A DNA stretch of 46,663 nt from Bacteroidota bacterium. Lineage in GTDB: Bacteria > Bacteroidota > Bacteroidia > Sphingobacteriales > Sphingobacteriaceae. The notes below the pieces were generated by a model. It did not search any database. It saw only the letters and a list, made by a program, of their open reading frames with translations, and had not been told where the DNA came from. Numbering within the stretch: the stretch's first letter is position 1; the number at the start of each line of letters is the position of its first letter. Of this stretch, positions 23,487-31,073 are shown piece after piece. Position numbers and translations under genes: made by a program. The DNA lies in NCBI GenBank assembly GCA_013288485.1, contig JABDBW010000010.1:1-46663 (forward strand), read 5' to 3'.

Positions 23487-24407
23487 ATGCAGGGCCTAAT
23501 TACCAAATCAACCGGAAGCTGGTACCAGGTGCAAACACCCGGCGGCGAGCGATATGATTGCCGTATTAAAGGCAAATTCCGCATAAAAGGCATTACAACT
23601 ACCAACCCATTGGCCGTTGGCGATGTGGTTGATTTTGAATTGGAGCCCGAACAGGAAACGGGCGTTATTACCAATTTGCACCAGCGAAAAAATTATATTA
23701 TCCGCAAATCCATCAACTTGTCAAAGCAGGGGCAGATCATTGCCGCTAACCTCGACCAGGCCTTATTGGTAGTTACTTTGGCCTCGCCGCGTACATCCCT
23801 GGGCTTTATTGATCGTTTTTTGGTTACTGCCGAGGCTTATGCTATCCCGGCTAAACTGGTGTTTAATAAACTCGATCTGTTTAGCGGTGAAGGGCTGGAA
23901 ATACTTGCCGGTTACCGGGCAATCTATGAAAATATCGGCTACCCCTGTTACGAGGTTTCCGCGCTCGACGGAACTAATATTAACCTGGTGCAGGATTTGT
24001 TAAAAGATAAAGTGACCCTGTTTTCCGGGCATTCAGGCGTTGGTAAATCAACACTGATCAACGCTTTGTTGCCTGATCTTGAACTGCGTACCAGCGAAGT
24101 ATCTGAATGGAGCGACAAGGGTACCCACACCACCACCTTTGCCGAAATGTTTGAACTACCGCAAGGGGGATTTATTATTGATACCCCCGGCATACGTGAA
24201 TTGGGGGTGATAGATATTGAAAAAGCAGAGTTGGGCCGTTATTTCCCCGAAATGCGTTCCCGTATGCAAAATTGCCGTTTTAACAATTGCCGCCATATTA
24301 ATGAACCGGGCTGCGCCGTACTGGAAGCCCTGGAAAATGGCGAAATAGAATTATCACGTTATGAAAGCTATTTGAGTATTTATAATGGGAATGATACGAG
24401 AAATTAG
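23487..24407 (+). CDS. rsgA: Small-ribosomal-subunit biogenesis GTPase RsgA
   Basis: Circularly permuted GTPase that helps late 30S maturation. An N-terminal OB fold (GSWYQVQTPGGERYDCRIKG) is followed by the permuted G motifs: G4 LVFNKLDL, then G1 SGHSGVGKSTLINAL near residue 179, G2 GTHTTTF and G3 DTPGIRELG. The C-terminal zinc site has Cys in NCRFNNCRHINEPGCAVLEAL. The length of 306 aa is typical. The ATG at 23487 is preferred to the TTG directly before it. Confidence 0.96.
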   Translation: MQGLITKSTGSWYQVQTPGGERYDCRIKGKFRIKGITTTNPLAVGDVVDFELEPEQETGVITNLHQRKNYIIRKSINLSKQGQIIAANLDQALLVVTLASPRTSLGFIDRFLVTAEAYAIPAKLVFNKLDLFSGEGLEILAGYRAIYENIGYPCYEVSALDGTNINLVQDLLKDKVTLFSGHSGVGKSTLINALLPDLELRTSEVSEWSDKGTHTTTFAEMFELPQGGFIIDTPGIRELGVIDIEKAELGRYFPEMRSRMQNCRFNNCRHINEPGCAVLEALENGEIELSRYESYLSIYNGNDTRN

Positions 24408-24449
24408 GATCAGGAATAAGAACCAGGAAAAACTTTTCAGGTATTTATA

Positions 24450-25502
24450 TCAATGCGGTACAACTACTAAACCCTTTATTACAGTAGATACCCCGCTTAT
24501 TGGTGCAAGTTGAACCGCGGCATTATTCTTCCAATAGGTGGCAACTCCGGGAGTACGATCTATACCCCCTCCCACATAGAGATCATTTCCTTGTGTAGCT
24601 ATTGCATATGCATATGAGTTGTTTTGGGCCACATTTGTAAGGAGTGTCGCTATCCCATTTTTCCAGTATATTGCAACAGGCAGAAAGCTCGACGGAGAAG
24701 TATAAATTTCAGCGCTACCAGCTATATACACATCATTTCCTTGTAGGGCAATAGCAGATGCACCAGCAAGCGATAAACTATCTATAGCAAGTTTTTTATA
24801 AACACCGTTTCTCCAATAGGCTCCAGTATAAAATCCAAGATTTGTTTGGGTCGGTACCACAACACCTCCGGCTATATGTACATCGGCTCCGTTTACGGCA
24901 ATACCATTTGCCACAGAACGTTTATCACTTAATGTTGACATTATTCCATTCTTCCAATATGCTGCTACATAATTACCCAACGATGTTATGTAGGTTGAAC
25001 CTGCCATATATATGTCATTCCCTTGAATTGTAATAGCATACACTATTGAAGTTGCTGAATTATCAAATGCCAAAGAAACACCATTCTTCCAGCATACGCC
25101 TTTGTTTCCAGCAACGCCTACTATGTATACGTCATTTCCATTTACTGCAATGGCATTTGTCGAGTCATATGCACCACCATTAGAAAGCGTTGTGATTATG
25201 CCATTTTTCCAATAACAGTCTACAATTCCACTAGTTCCATTGTAAGTGCCAACTACGTATACGTCATTGCCTTGCACCGCTATACCATTACCGTTTGAGT
25301 TAAAATTGCTGGCATTTGGAAGAGTAGCGGGCACCCCATTCTTCCAATAGGTTGCTGTGGTAATATTGTTAAAAAAAGTATTACCTACTGCATATACATC
25401 TGCATCAGTATTTGTACCGGAGACAGTAGTTGCAGGCGTGGTCTTTTTACATGCTGTTACAACAACAATAACCAAAAGGCAGGAATATTTTTTTAAATTC
25501 AT
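24450..25502 (-). CDS. Lipoprotein, predicted seven-bladed beta-propeller
   Basis: A 350-aa surface or periplasmic protein. The signal MNLKKYSCLLVIVVVTAC places the lipidated Cys at residue 18. The mature part is built of seven repeats of about 45 residues, each opening with a form of GNDVYVVG (DADVYAVG, GNDVYVVG, GNDVYIVG, GNDIYMAG, GADVHIAG, GNDVYIAG, GNDLYVGG) and most with a later YWKNG and a Leu-rich strand. Seven such units fit a closed propeller. I know of no assigned function; binding of a carbohydrate or protein partner is an inference from the fold. It converges with rsgA. Confidence 0.85.
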   Translation of the reverse strand: MNLKKYSCLLVIVVVTACKKTTPATTVSGTNTDADVYAVGNTFFNNITTATYWKNGVPATLPNASNFNSNGNGIAVQGNDVYVVGTYNGTSGIVDCYWKNGIITTLSNGGAYDSTNAIAVNGNDVYIVGVAGNKGVCWKNGVSLAFDNSATSIVYAITIQGNDIYMAGSTYITSLGNYVAAYWKNGIMSTLSDKRSVANGIAVNGADVHIAGGVVVPTQTNLGFYTGAYWRNGVYKKLAIDSLSLAGASAIALQGNDVYIAGSAEIYTSPSSFLPVAIYWKNGIATLLTNVAQNNSYAYAIATQGNDLYVGGGIDRTPGVATYWKNNAAVQLAPISGVSTVIKGLVVVPH

Positions 25503-25524
25503 TCTGTGAGTATTTAGTTACTTT

Positions 25525-25552
25525 CAAATATAAAGTAAATGAGTTAAACCAA
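25525..25552 (-). promoter_or_regulatory. Promoter of the propeller lipoprotein
   Basis: Minus-strand TATATTTG (25532-25525) matches TAnnTTTG exactly, with a TTG 17 bp upstream (about 25552-25550). It predicts a leader of about 18 nt before the ATG at 25502. The -33 element lies inside the end of the upstream gene. Confidence 0.5.
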
Positions 25553-26716
25553 CCGTTTAACTCTCGTGGCGGCTGTAATTTTCATATCATCAAGCCCGGT
25601 TATGAGGTTTAACCCCGGTGTTTTTCCGGGTTCTATTGTTCCTTTTTCTTTATCAATACCTAAATAGGTAGCACCGTTAATGGTGGCCCATTTCAATAGT
25701 TCGGCGGTGCTTAATACCGGGAATTTTTCCTGTAGCGTACGCATTTCGCTTAATATGCATAATTTGCTGTTTGATGCCAGGCTATCGGTACCTAAGGTTA
25801 TATTAAACCCCCGGCCCAAAAAAAGGTCAACCTTGGGTAGTATGCCCTCGATATATAAATTGGCATTGGGGCAAAAACACCAATGTATTTTACGGTCAAA
25901 ACGTTTTATAAAATAAATGTCTTTTAAATTGGTACAGGTATTATGCACCATTAAAATATCCTGCTTATCGGTCAACAAGGGTATTATGGTTTGTACCGAG
26001 TTGCGCGCCTGTGGTTTAAAATAATTAATGTCAATACCAAAATGTGCATACAATTCATTAAAGCTTCCCAGTTTATAGCGGAAAAACTTGTTTTCGTCTT
26101 CACACTCCTGGTTATGAATGCTTGTTAGATTTTTATGCGTATCACTATATTTTTTTATCAGCTTAAATAGTTCTTTTGATACGCTGTAAGGTGCATGGGG
26201 TGTAATGGAACATGACTGAGGCTTAAATTCATTTAACAGAGCGAGGCCATTATTAAAAACATCCCCGGCTTTATCGGGTAAAAAGCTAAAAACTTCAACG
26301 AAAGTGTGATAATATAATTTGCTCTTAGCTTTAACAGGTATAGTAGCGTTGCTGTTAACTATGTCGCCCACGGCAACTATGCCGTTTTCATATAGTTCAT
26401 TATCCGCAGCAGCGGCGGCGGCAGCTATTTCATCGCTGCCGGCATTTCTTACCTGCATAACATCCTTTATAAAATTCACCAGGCCGCCGCCCCGGGCTAT
26501 TTTATCTTTAAGGTGAGAAAGCTCAACATGGCAATGAGTATTTATAAATCCCGGGCAAATAATGCCTTGCAAATGCTCAACGGAGGCCTTTTCTGCATCG
26601 GGGGGCAGTTTGTCGGTCACTGAAATGATCTTGCCCTGGTCGTCGGTAATAACAACTCCATTTTTGATCGGATCGGCACAAATAGGAAAAACGTAATCGG
26701 CTCTAAAAATTTTCAT
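25544..26716 (-). CDS. Amidohydrolase family deaminase (aminodeoxyfutalosine/guanine deaminase-like)
   Basis: A 390-aa metal-dependent amidohydrolase of the TrzN/guanine deaminase subgroup. Metal and catalytic residues are visible: NTHCHVELSHL (H-x-H), CSITPHAPYSVS, TSIHNQECEDEN (His and Glu), and ITLGTDSLASNSKLCIL (Asp). GIIDPG-like ends are present: NTE VEHLQGIICPGFIN and a C-terminal GTIEPGKTPGLNLI. Bacteroidota proteins of this look have been linked to 6-amino-6-deoxyfutalosine deamination in menaquinone synthesis, but no mqn neighbour is present here, so the substrate stays open. Just 41 bp separate it from the propeller lipoprotein downstream. Confidence 0.82.
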   Translation of the reverse strand: MKIFRADYVFPICADPIKNGVVITDDQGKIISVTDKLPPDAEKASVEHLQGIICPGFINTHCHVELSHLKDKIARGGGLVNFIKDVMQVRNAGSDEIAAAAAAADNELYENGIVAVGDIVNSNATIPVKAKSKLYYHTFVEVFSFLPDKAGDVFNNGLALLNEFKPQSCSITPHAPYSVSKELFKLIKKYSDTHKNLTSIHNQECEDENKFFRYKLGSFNELYAHFGIDINYFKPQARNSVQTIIPLLTDKQDILMVHNTCTNLKDIYFIKRFDRKIHWCFCPNANLYIEGILPKVDLFLGRGFNITLGTDSLASNSKLCILSEMRTLQEKFPVLSTAELLKWATINGATYLGIDKEKGTIEPGKTPGLNLITGLDDMKITAATRVKRLV

Positions 26717-26746
26717 TCAAGTAATAGCTTATAAAGTTACCTACCC

Positions 26747-26758
26747 GTTTACGTAAAC
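26747..26758. promoter_or_regulatory. Perfect 12-bp palindrome upstream of the amidohydrolase
   Basis: GTTTACGTAAAC is its own reverse complement. It lies in the 132-bp gap between the divergent amidohydrolase and rlmN genes, just upstream of a minus-strand TAACTTTA -7-like box. It could be an operator; no repressor gene is adjacent. Confidence 0.35.
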
Positions 26759-26836
26759 CATACCTTAAAACATACAATTGTGTTTTGGCTATTGTTTTGC
26801 GTTTATGATTAAAAAAGATAGATTTTTTAAATTTCG

Positions 26837-26844
26837 TACTTTTG
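26837..26844 (+). promoter_or_regulatory. -7 box of rlmN, 4 nt from the start
   Basis: TACTTTTG matches TAnnTTTG exactly, then CGGC, then the GTG start at 26849. A leaderless mRNA is predicted. Confidence 0.55.
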
Positions 26845-26848
26845 CGGC

Positions 26849-27901
26849 GTGAACGCCGTAAAAGAGAAAATTGACATCCGTAGCCTGGACCTGCAAAGCT
26901 TGCAAAAACATTTTGTTCAAATGGATGAAAAAAGCTTTAGGGCCAAACAGATCTATGAATGGCTATGGAAAAAATCATGCTTTTCTTTCAACGAGATGAG
27001 CAATATTTCAAAAGAACTCCGCAACAAACTGAATGAGAATTTCACCATTAATAATGTGCAGATCAGCAAATCGCAGTTTAGCGCTGATAAAACTATAAAA
27101 AATTCTTTTATTTTACATGATAAGCACTTAATTGAGGGCGTTTTAATTCCAACTCCGGGCCGCATGACGGCCTGCGTATCATCGCAAGTGGGTTGCAGCC
27201 TTACGTGTAAATTTTGTGCCACTGGTTATATGGAGCGTAAACGTAACCTTAACCCGGATGAAATATACGACCAGGTGGTTCTTATTGACCGGCAGGCCCG
27301 CGAAAATTATGGCATACCTTTAAGCAATATAGTTTATATGGGCATGGGCGAACCCTTGCTTAACTATAAAAATGTACTGGATTCGGTCGAAAAAATAACA
27401 TCGGAAGATGGACTGAATATGGCGGCCAAACGTATTACCGTATCAACCGCGGGCATAGCCAAAATGATAAAAAAACTGGGCGACGATGGGGTAAAGTTTA
27501 ACCTTGCCCTTTCTTTACATGCCGCAAACGACGAAAAACGAAATACTATCATGCCCATTAATGAGCAAAACTCATTAAAAGCATTGGCCGAAGCTTTAAA
27601 ATATTACTACGCCAAAACTAAAAACCCGGTAACTTACGAGTATATTATTTTCGACGGCTTTAATGATACCCTGCAGGATGCCGCCGAACTGGCGCAATTT
27701 TGCAAACACCTGCCCTGCAAAGTGAATATTATTGAATATAACCCCATAGCTTTCGCTGATTTTATAAATGCCGGGGAAGACAAGGTAGAGGCTTTTGCCG
27801 AATACCTGCGTAAACAAGGCGTTAACACCCACCTGCGCCGCAGCCGCGGGAAAGATATTGATGCCGCCTGCGGACAGTTGGCTATCAAGGAAGGGAAATA
27901 G
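26849..27901 (+). CDS. rlmN: Dual-specificity 23S rRNA/tRNA adenine-C2 methyltransferase RlmN
   Basis: Radical-SAM enzyme that methylates C2 of A2503 in 23S rRNA and A37 in some tRNAs. It has the cluster motif C-x3-C-x2-C (GCSLTCKFCATG), the N-terminal accessory domain (FRAKQIYEWLWKKSCFSF), SNIVYMGMGEPLLNY, ITVSTAGI, and the C-terminal DIDAACGQLA with the methyl-carrying Cys. The length is 350 aa. The GTG start is needed because residues from KIDIRSLDLQ onwards belong to the conserved domain, yet the promoter box ends just 4 nt before it. Confidence 0.96.
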   Translation: MNAVKEKIDIRSLDLQSLQKHFVQMDEKSFRAKQIYEWLWKKSCFSFNEMSNISKELRNKLNENFTINNVQISKSQFSADKTIKNSFILHDKHLIEGVLIPTPGRMTACVSSQVGCSLTCKFCATGYMERKRNLNPDEIYDQVVLIDRQARENYGIPLSNIVYMGMGEPLLNYKNVLDSVEKITSEDGLNMAAKRITVSTAGIAKMIKKLGDDGVKFNLALSLHAANDEKRNTIMPINEQNSLKALAEALKYYYAKTKNPVTYEYIIFDGFNDTLQDAAELAQFCKHLPCKVNIIEYNPIAFADFINAGEDKVEAFAEYLRKQGVNTHLRRSRGKDIDAACGQLAIKEGK

Positions 27902-27913
27902 TTCACCCACCCC

Positions 27914-27959
27914 GGACCACCTGGACCACCCTGGACCACCCCGGACCACCTGGACCACC
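27914..27959. repeat. Five-copy GGACCACC tandem array
   Basis: GGACCACC occurs at 27914, 27923, 27933, 27943 and 27952, spaced 9, 10, 10 and 9 bp, with C/T-rich joints. It lies 12 bp after the rlmN stop. No known element is recognised, and the units are not self-complementary, so it is not a hairpin terminator. Confidence 0.85.
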
Positions 27960-28111
27960 TCCGTTAAAATCATTTTTAATCAGCGTTTAAGCATACCAAA
28001 GAGCATAGAGATATTTTTTTATATTTATCCTGTATCACGCATCCTGATTAATATTAAATTATGCGAAGGATTTTACCTAACTGAACGTCATACCAATGGA
28101 TAACTACTGAA

Positions 28112-28681
28112 TTGACAGAGCAGGAACTGATTGCTTGTTTGCTTAAAGGCGATGAAAATGCTTTTAAAACCATAGTGAATACCTATAAAAAAATGGTGTA
28201 CAATACGGTATTGGGCTTTGTTCAAAACATGCACGATGCCGAAGATATTACACAGGATGTTTTTATTAAAGTTTACGAAAATATAGGCAAATTTAAGCAG
28301 CAAAGTAAATTAAGTACCTGGATATACCGCATAAGTATTACCCAGGCTATTGATTTTATGCGGCATAAAAACCGCAAAAAACGCGCGGGCTTTTTATCGA
28401 GCCTGTTTGGTGCAAATAATGAGCTACTGCATGAGCCCGTGGAGTTTATACATCCGGGTGTGCTGGCAGAAAACAAGGAGCGGTCGGCCATATTGTTTAA
28501 CGCGATCAACCGGCTGCCCGAAAAACAAAAGACGGCCTTTATGCTTCAAAAGGTACAGGATATGAGCCAGCAAAAAATTGCGGAAGTAATGCAGTTGAAC
28601 GAAGGCGCGGTTGAATCGTTATTAATGCGGGCAAAAGGAAATTTAAAAAAATTATTGATCAATTATTATTCTTCGATATGA
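28112..28681 (+). CDS. ECF RNA polymerase sigma factor
   Basis: A 189-aa sigma-70 family protein with region 2 (DAEDITQDVFIKVYENIGKF and STWIYRISITQAIDFMRHKN) and region 4 (INRLPEKQKTAFMLQKVQD, SQQKIAEVMQLNEGAVESLLMRAKGNLKKL). The frame has no upstream ATG; the start is TTG at 28112 (LTEQELIACLL). A short ATG frame (28096-28110) ends one base before this TTG, and losing one base would join it to the sigma frame, so the start may be damaged or mis-sequenced. It overlaps the anti-sigma gene by four bases (ATGA) and heads a six-gene plus-strand cassette. Confidence 0.93.
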   Translation: MTEQELIACLLKGDENAFKTIVNTYKKMVYNTVLGFVQNMHDAEDITQDVFIKVYENIGKFKQQSKLSTWIYRISITQAIDFMRHKNRKKRAGFLSSLFGANNELLHEPVEFIHPGVLAENKERSAILFNAINRLPEKQKTAFMLQKVQDMSQQKIAEVMQLNEGAVESLLMRAKGNLKKLLINYYSSI

Positions 28682-28995
28682 AAAATCAACAGGAAATAGA
28701 ACAAATGGCTGAACAAACTTTAAACAGTTTAAACAATATGCAGCAGCTGGAAGCTAATGAATATTTACATTCAAAAATTTTGCAGCGGATGAATGACAAC
28801 CGCAAGGTAGTACCTATGGCCTATAACCGGGTAATGCTGCGTCTTGCCGCGGTAATGGTGGTATTTATCGGCATTAACGCCGGTAGCTTTTATATGTTAA
28901 AACAAAGCGACAATACGGTTACCGTAAAAAAAGCAGCAAATGCCGATGCCTTTGCCAATGCGTATAACCTTAACAACAACGTGGATAGTTATTAA
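28678..28995 (+). CDS. Putative membrane anti-sigma factor
   Basis: A 105-aa protein with a cytoplasmic N-terminal helix region (NQQEIEQMAEQTLNSLNNMQ, ANEYLHSKILQRMNDN), a single membrane segment at about 52-73 (RVMLRLAAVMVVFIGINAGS) and a short outer tail rich in Asn and Ala. No zinc HxxxCxxC motif is present. The start overlaps the sigma gene by four bases, which together with the one-pass topology makes an anti-sigma role likely. Similar small sigma-linked membrane proteins are common in Bacteroidota but are poorly described. Confidence 0.8.
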   Translation: MKNQQEIEQMAEQTLNSLNNMQQLEANEYLHSKILQRMNDNRKVVPMAYNRVMLRLAAVMVVFIGINAGSFYMLKQSDNTVTVKKAANADAFANAYNLNNNVDSY

Positions 28996-29005
28996 AACAA
29001 CCAAT

Positions 29006-29611
29006 ATGAAAAGTTATAAAGTTTTAATAAGCGTAGTAATTGTGCTGGTACTTATAAACTGCATTTTACTGGTTACGATTTGGTGCAAACAGCAAAAATT
29101 ACCAGGGCGCGACGGCCCCCCGCAGGCGGCTAATGAATATTTATCAAAAGAACTGAAACTAACTGCCGCGCAGGAAACAGCCTATGCCGCCATGCGTAAA
29201 CAGCATTTTGAATTTACGCGTAAACTGAATGATGAGAGCCATTTGCTGCACGATTCTATTTTTGAAAATATAAAAACACCGGCTTTAAATATCGCCGCTG
29301 TAGATGCCCTGGAGAAAAAGATCAGCGCCATACAGATAATGCTTGATACGGCCACTTTGAACCATTTTCGAAGGTTCAGGGCCATTTTAAATACCGGACA
29401 GCAGGAAAAGTTTGACCATATTATAAAAAACGCTTTGCATATGATGGGGGGCCCGCCGCAGCGTGGACGCCGGCCCGGACCGCCTGATGGTATGCGGCGA
29501 CCACAACGCAGAGGGGACAGGACAGGGCCACCTGATGGAATGCCGCCCCCGCCAAATGGTGGGCCCGAACAAGGGCCACCTCCGCCAAATGGCGGACCAC
29601 CCCCTAATTAA
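29006..29611 (+). CDS. CpxP/Spy-like periplasmic sensor with Pro/Gly-rich tail
   Basis: The ATG at 29006 gives an N-terminal membrane anchor (VLISVVIVLVLINCILLVTI) and a 201-aa protein. The middle region is all-helical (YLSKELKLTAAQETAYAAMR, NTGQQEKFDHIIKNALHMM) and fits the LTxxQ/heavy-metal-sensor (CnrX, ZraP, Spy, CpxP) family, with LTAAQ and a repeat-like second L-x-x-x-Q site. The last 50 residues are nearly only Pro, Gly, Arg and Asn (GPPDGMRRPQRR, PPPPNGGPEQGPPPPNGG). It is 10 bp after the anti-sigma gene and probably senses envelope stress or metal for it. Confidence 0.85.
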   Translation: MKSYKVLISVVIVLVLINCILLVTIWCKQQKLPGRDGPPQAANEYLSKELKLTAAQETAYAAMRKQHFEFTRKLNDESHLLHDSIFENIKTPALNIAAVDALEKKISAIQIMLDTATLNHFRRFRAILNTGQQEKFDHIIKNALHMMGGPPQRGRRPGPPDGMRRPQRRGDRTGPPDGMPPPPNGGPEQGPPPPNGGPPPN

Positions 29612-29624
29612 TTTTAATTAGGCG

Positions 29625-29667
29625 AAGGAATTTATATCAGCCGACATCTAACTGGTATAAATTCCTT
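29625..29667 (+). promoter_or_regulatory. 16-bp hairpin just before the YHYH gene
   Basis: AAGGAATTTATATCAG (29625-29640) and CTGGTATAAATTCCTT (29652-29667) pair at 15 of 16 positions around an 11-nt loop, 4 bp before the ATG at 29672. No T-run follows. It could be a regulator-binding site or a hairpin masking the start. Confidence 0.6.
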
Positions 29668-29671
29668 GATC

Positions 29672-30466
29672 ATGAAAAATAAATCAAACTATCTGGTTAT
29701 AAGCATTACCTTATTGTTTATAGCCGTTGTATCCTGCAAAAAAGACGCGGCGACCACTACAACTACTGCAACAACTGCCACCCCCGTACTCAACACGCCA
29801 ACTATTGGCACCGGAGTGCCTGCTGTTTTTAAAAAAATCTATAATGCCACTTCTATATATGTGGAAGGTAATTATGTAGTTATAAAAGTTACCAGTCTGC
29901 CTGACCATAAGTCACCGTATTATAAGGGCACCCAGTGGGCCTCAACGCAATATGAAGCGTACAACGGCACCAATACGTTGTGGAACCAAAACCCAAATAC
30001 TATTGCTGAAAGCGATGTTACTTTTAAAATACCCCTAAACCCGGCTGTTGCCACCACCCATGCCTCAACCCCGCTTGGGCCAATGGGTGTGGCCATAAAC
30101 GGGGTACCCATATTTAATCAATATGCCGCAGGTGGATCACCGTTAACTAACGAGGTAAATAGCTTTGACCAATATAACGGGCACCCCCAACAGCAGGGCA
30201 TGTATCATTACCATGCCGAGCCCTACTATCTCACTACCAATAAAGGCAAAGACGCACTGGTAGGTTTTTTATTAGACGGGTTCCCGGTTTATGGCCCCCT
30301 TGAAAACGGTAAAACTATTACCAACAGCGACCTGGATGTTTATCACGGCCATTTTGGTGTAACAGCCGATTATCCGGCAGGTATCTATCATTACCACACT
30401 ACTACAGCCGACCCGTATATTAATGGAAATGGATTTTATGGAACAGCCGGCACAGTATCGCAATAA
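29672..30466 (+). CDS. YHYH domain protein, lipoprotein
   Basis: A 264-aa protein with lipoprotein signal (YLVISITLLFIAVVSC, Cys22) and a Thr/Ala-rich linker. The body has the two marks of the YHYH family: GMYHYHAEPYYL, and near the end GIYHYHTTTADPYINGNGFY, together with VGFLLDGFPVYGPLENG. YHYH proteins are secreted, of unknown biochemical function; the repeated His/Tyr suggests metal binding, an inference. The gene is followed, with overlap, by the MORN gene and then SCO, so the three are almost surely co-transcribed. Confidence 0.9.
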   Translation: MKNKSNYLVISITLLFIAVVSCKKDAATTTTTATTATPVLNTPTIGTGVPAVFKKIYNATSIYVEGNYVVIKVTSLPDHKSPYYKGTQWASTQYEAYNGTNTLWNQNPNTIAESDVTFKIPLNPAVATTHASTPLGPMGVAINGVPIFNQYAAGGSPLTNEVNSFDQYNGHPQQQGMYHYHAEPYYLTTNKGKDALVGFLLDGFPVYGPLENGKTITNSDLDVYHGHFGVTADYPAGIYHYHTTTADPYINGNGFYGTAGTVSQ

Positions 30467-31073
30467 ATTACGGGCTTTTACTTGGTTTGTGATTTTATTG
30501 GCTGTAGTTTATATTATGGCCCAGCCGAAAGTAATACCGGCTGTATGGGTAAGCAGCAGCGACCCGCATTTAACACGCATGAACGGCTTTTTATATTATA
30601 ATAAAAAAGCGTTTTCAGGCTACCTGTTTTCAAATTTTGCTAACGGGAACCGGGAACGGGAAACCCCTTACTATGAGGGAAAGGAAGAGGGTTTGATGAA
30701 AAGCTGGTACCCCGATAAGTCGCAAGAGCAAGAGAGGTTATTTGTTAACGGCAAAAAACAAGGTGTACATCATGGCTGGTGGCCCGATGGCAAGCCCAAA
30801 TTTGAATATGAGTTTACTGACGATGAGCATAACGGAACAGCCAAAGAATGGTTCAACAACAATAAACTGTACCGCTGTTTCCATTATACAATGGGGCATG
30901 AGGATGGGCTGCAGCAAATGTGGTGGGCCGACGGTACGGTAAGGGCAAATTATGTGGTGAAGGATGGACAGCAATATGGTTTAATTGGCAGAAAATTTTG
31001 CAAAAATGTATTTAAAGATGAGGCTATTAAAAAAAATGATACCGTTTATGCTGTTGCTTACGGCTTGCCATAA
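30438..31073 (+). CDS. MORN-repeat (YwqK-like) membrane-anchored protein
   Basis: A 211-aa protein. The likely start is ATG 30438, though ATGs at 30423 and 30429 are also in frame; each gives an overlap with the YHYH stop. A single membrane segment (AFTWFVILLAVVYIMAQP) is followed by four or more MORN/YwqK units: YYEGKEEGLMKSWYPD, FVNGKKQGVHHGWWPDGKPK, DDEHNGTAKEWFNNNKL and GHEDGLQQMWWADGTVRANY. Such repeats often act as scaffolds in membranes or in YwqK-type antitoxin annotations, a name of no proven meaning here. It overlaps the SCO start by 56 bp. Confidence 0.85.
   Translation: MEQPAQYRNKLRAFTWFVILLAVVYIMAQPKVIPAVWVSSSDPHLTRMNGFLYYNKKAFSGYLFSNFANGNRERETPYYEGKEEGLMKSWYPDKSQEQERLFVNGKKQGVHHGWWPDGKPKFEYEFTDDEHNGTAKEWFNNNKLYRCFHYTMGHEDGLQQMWWADGTVRANYVVKDGQQYGLIGRKFCKNVFKDEAIKKNDTVYAVAYGLP

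Noticed and set aside
27596-27973. Minus-strand frames reading the GGACCACC array as protein (GGPGWSRW-like)
   Set aside because: Low-complexity shadow of rlmN and the tandem repeat; no start signal, no domain.
29387-29572. Minus-strand frame opposite the Pro/Gly-rich tail
   Set aside because: Mirror of a repetitive GC-rich coding tail on the plus strand, with no independent support.
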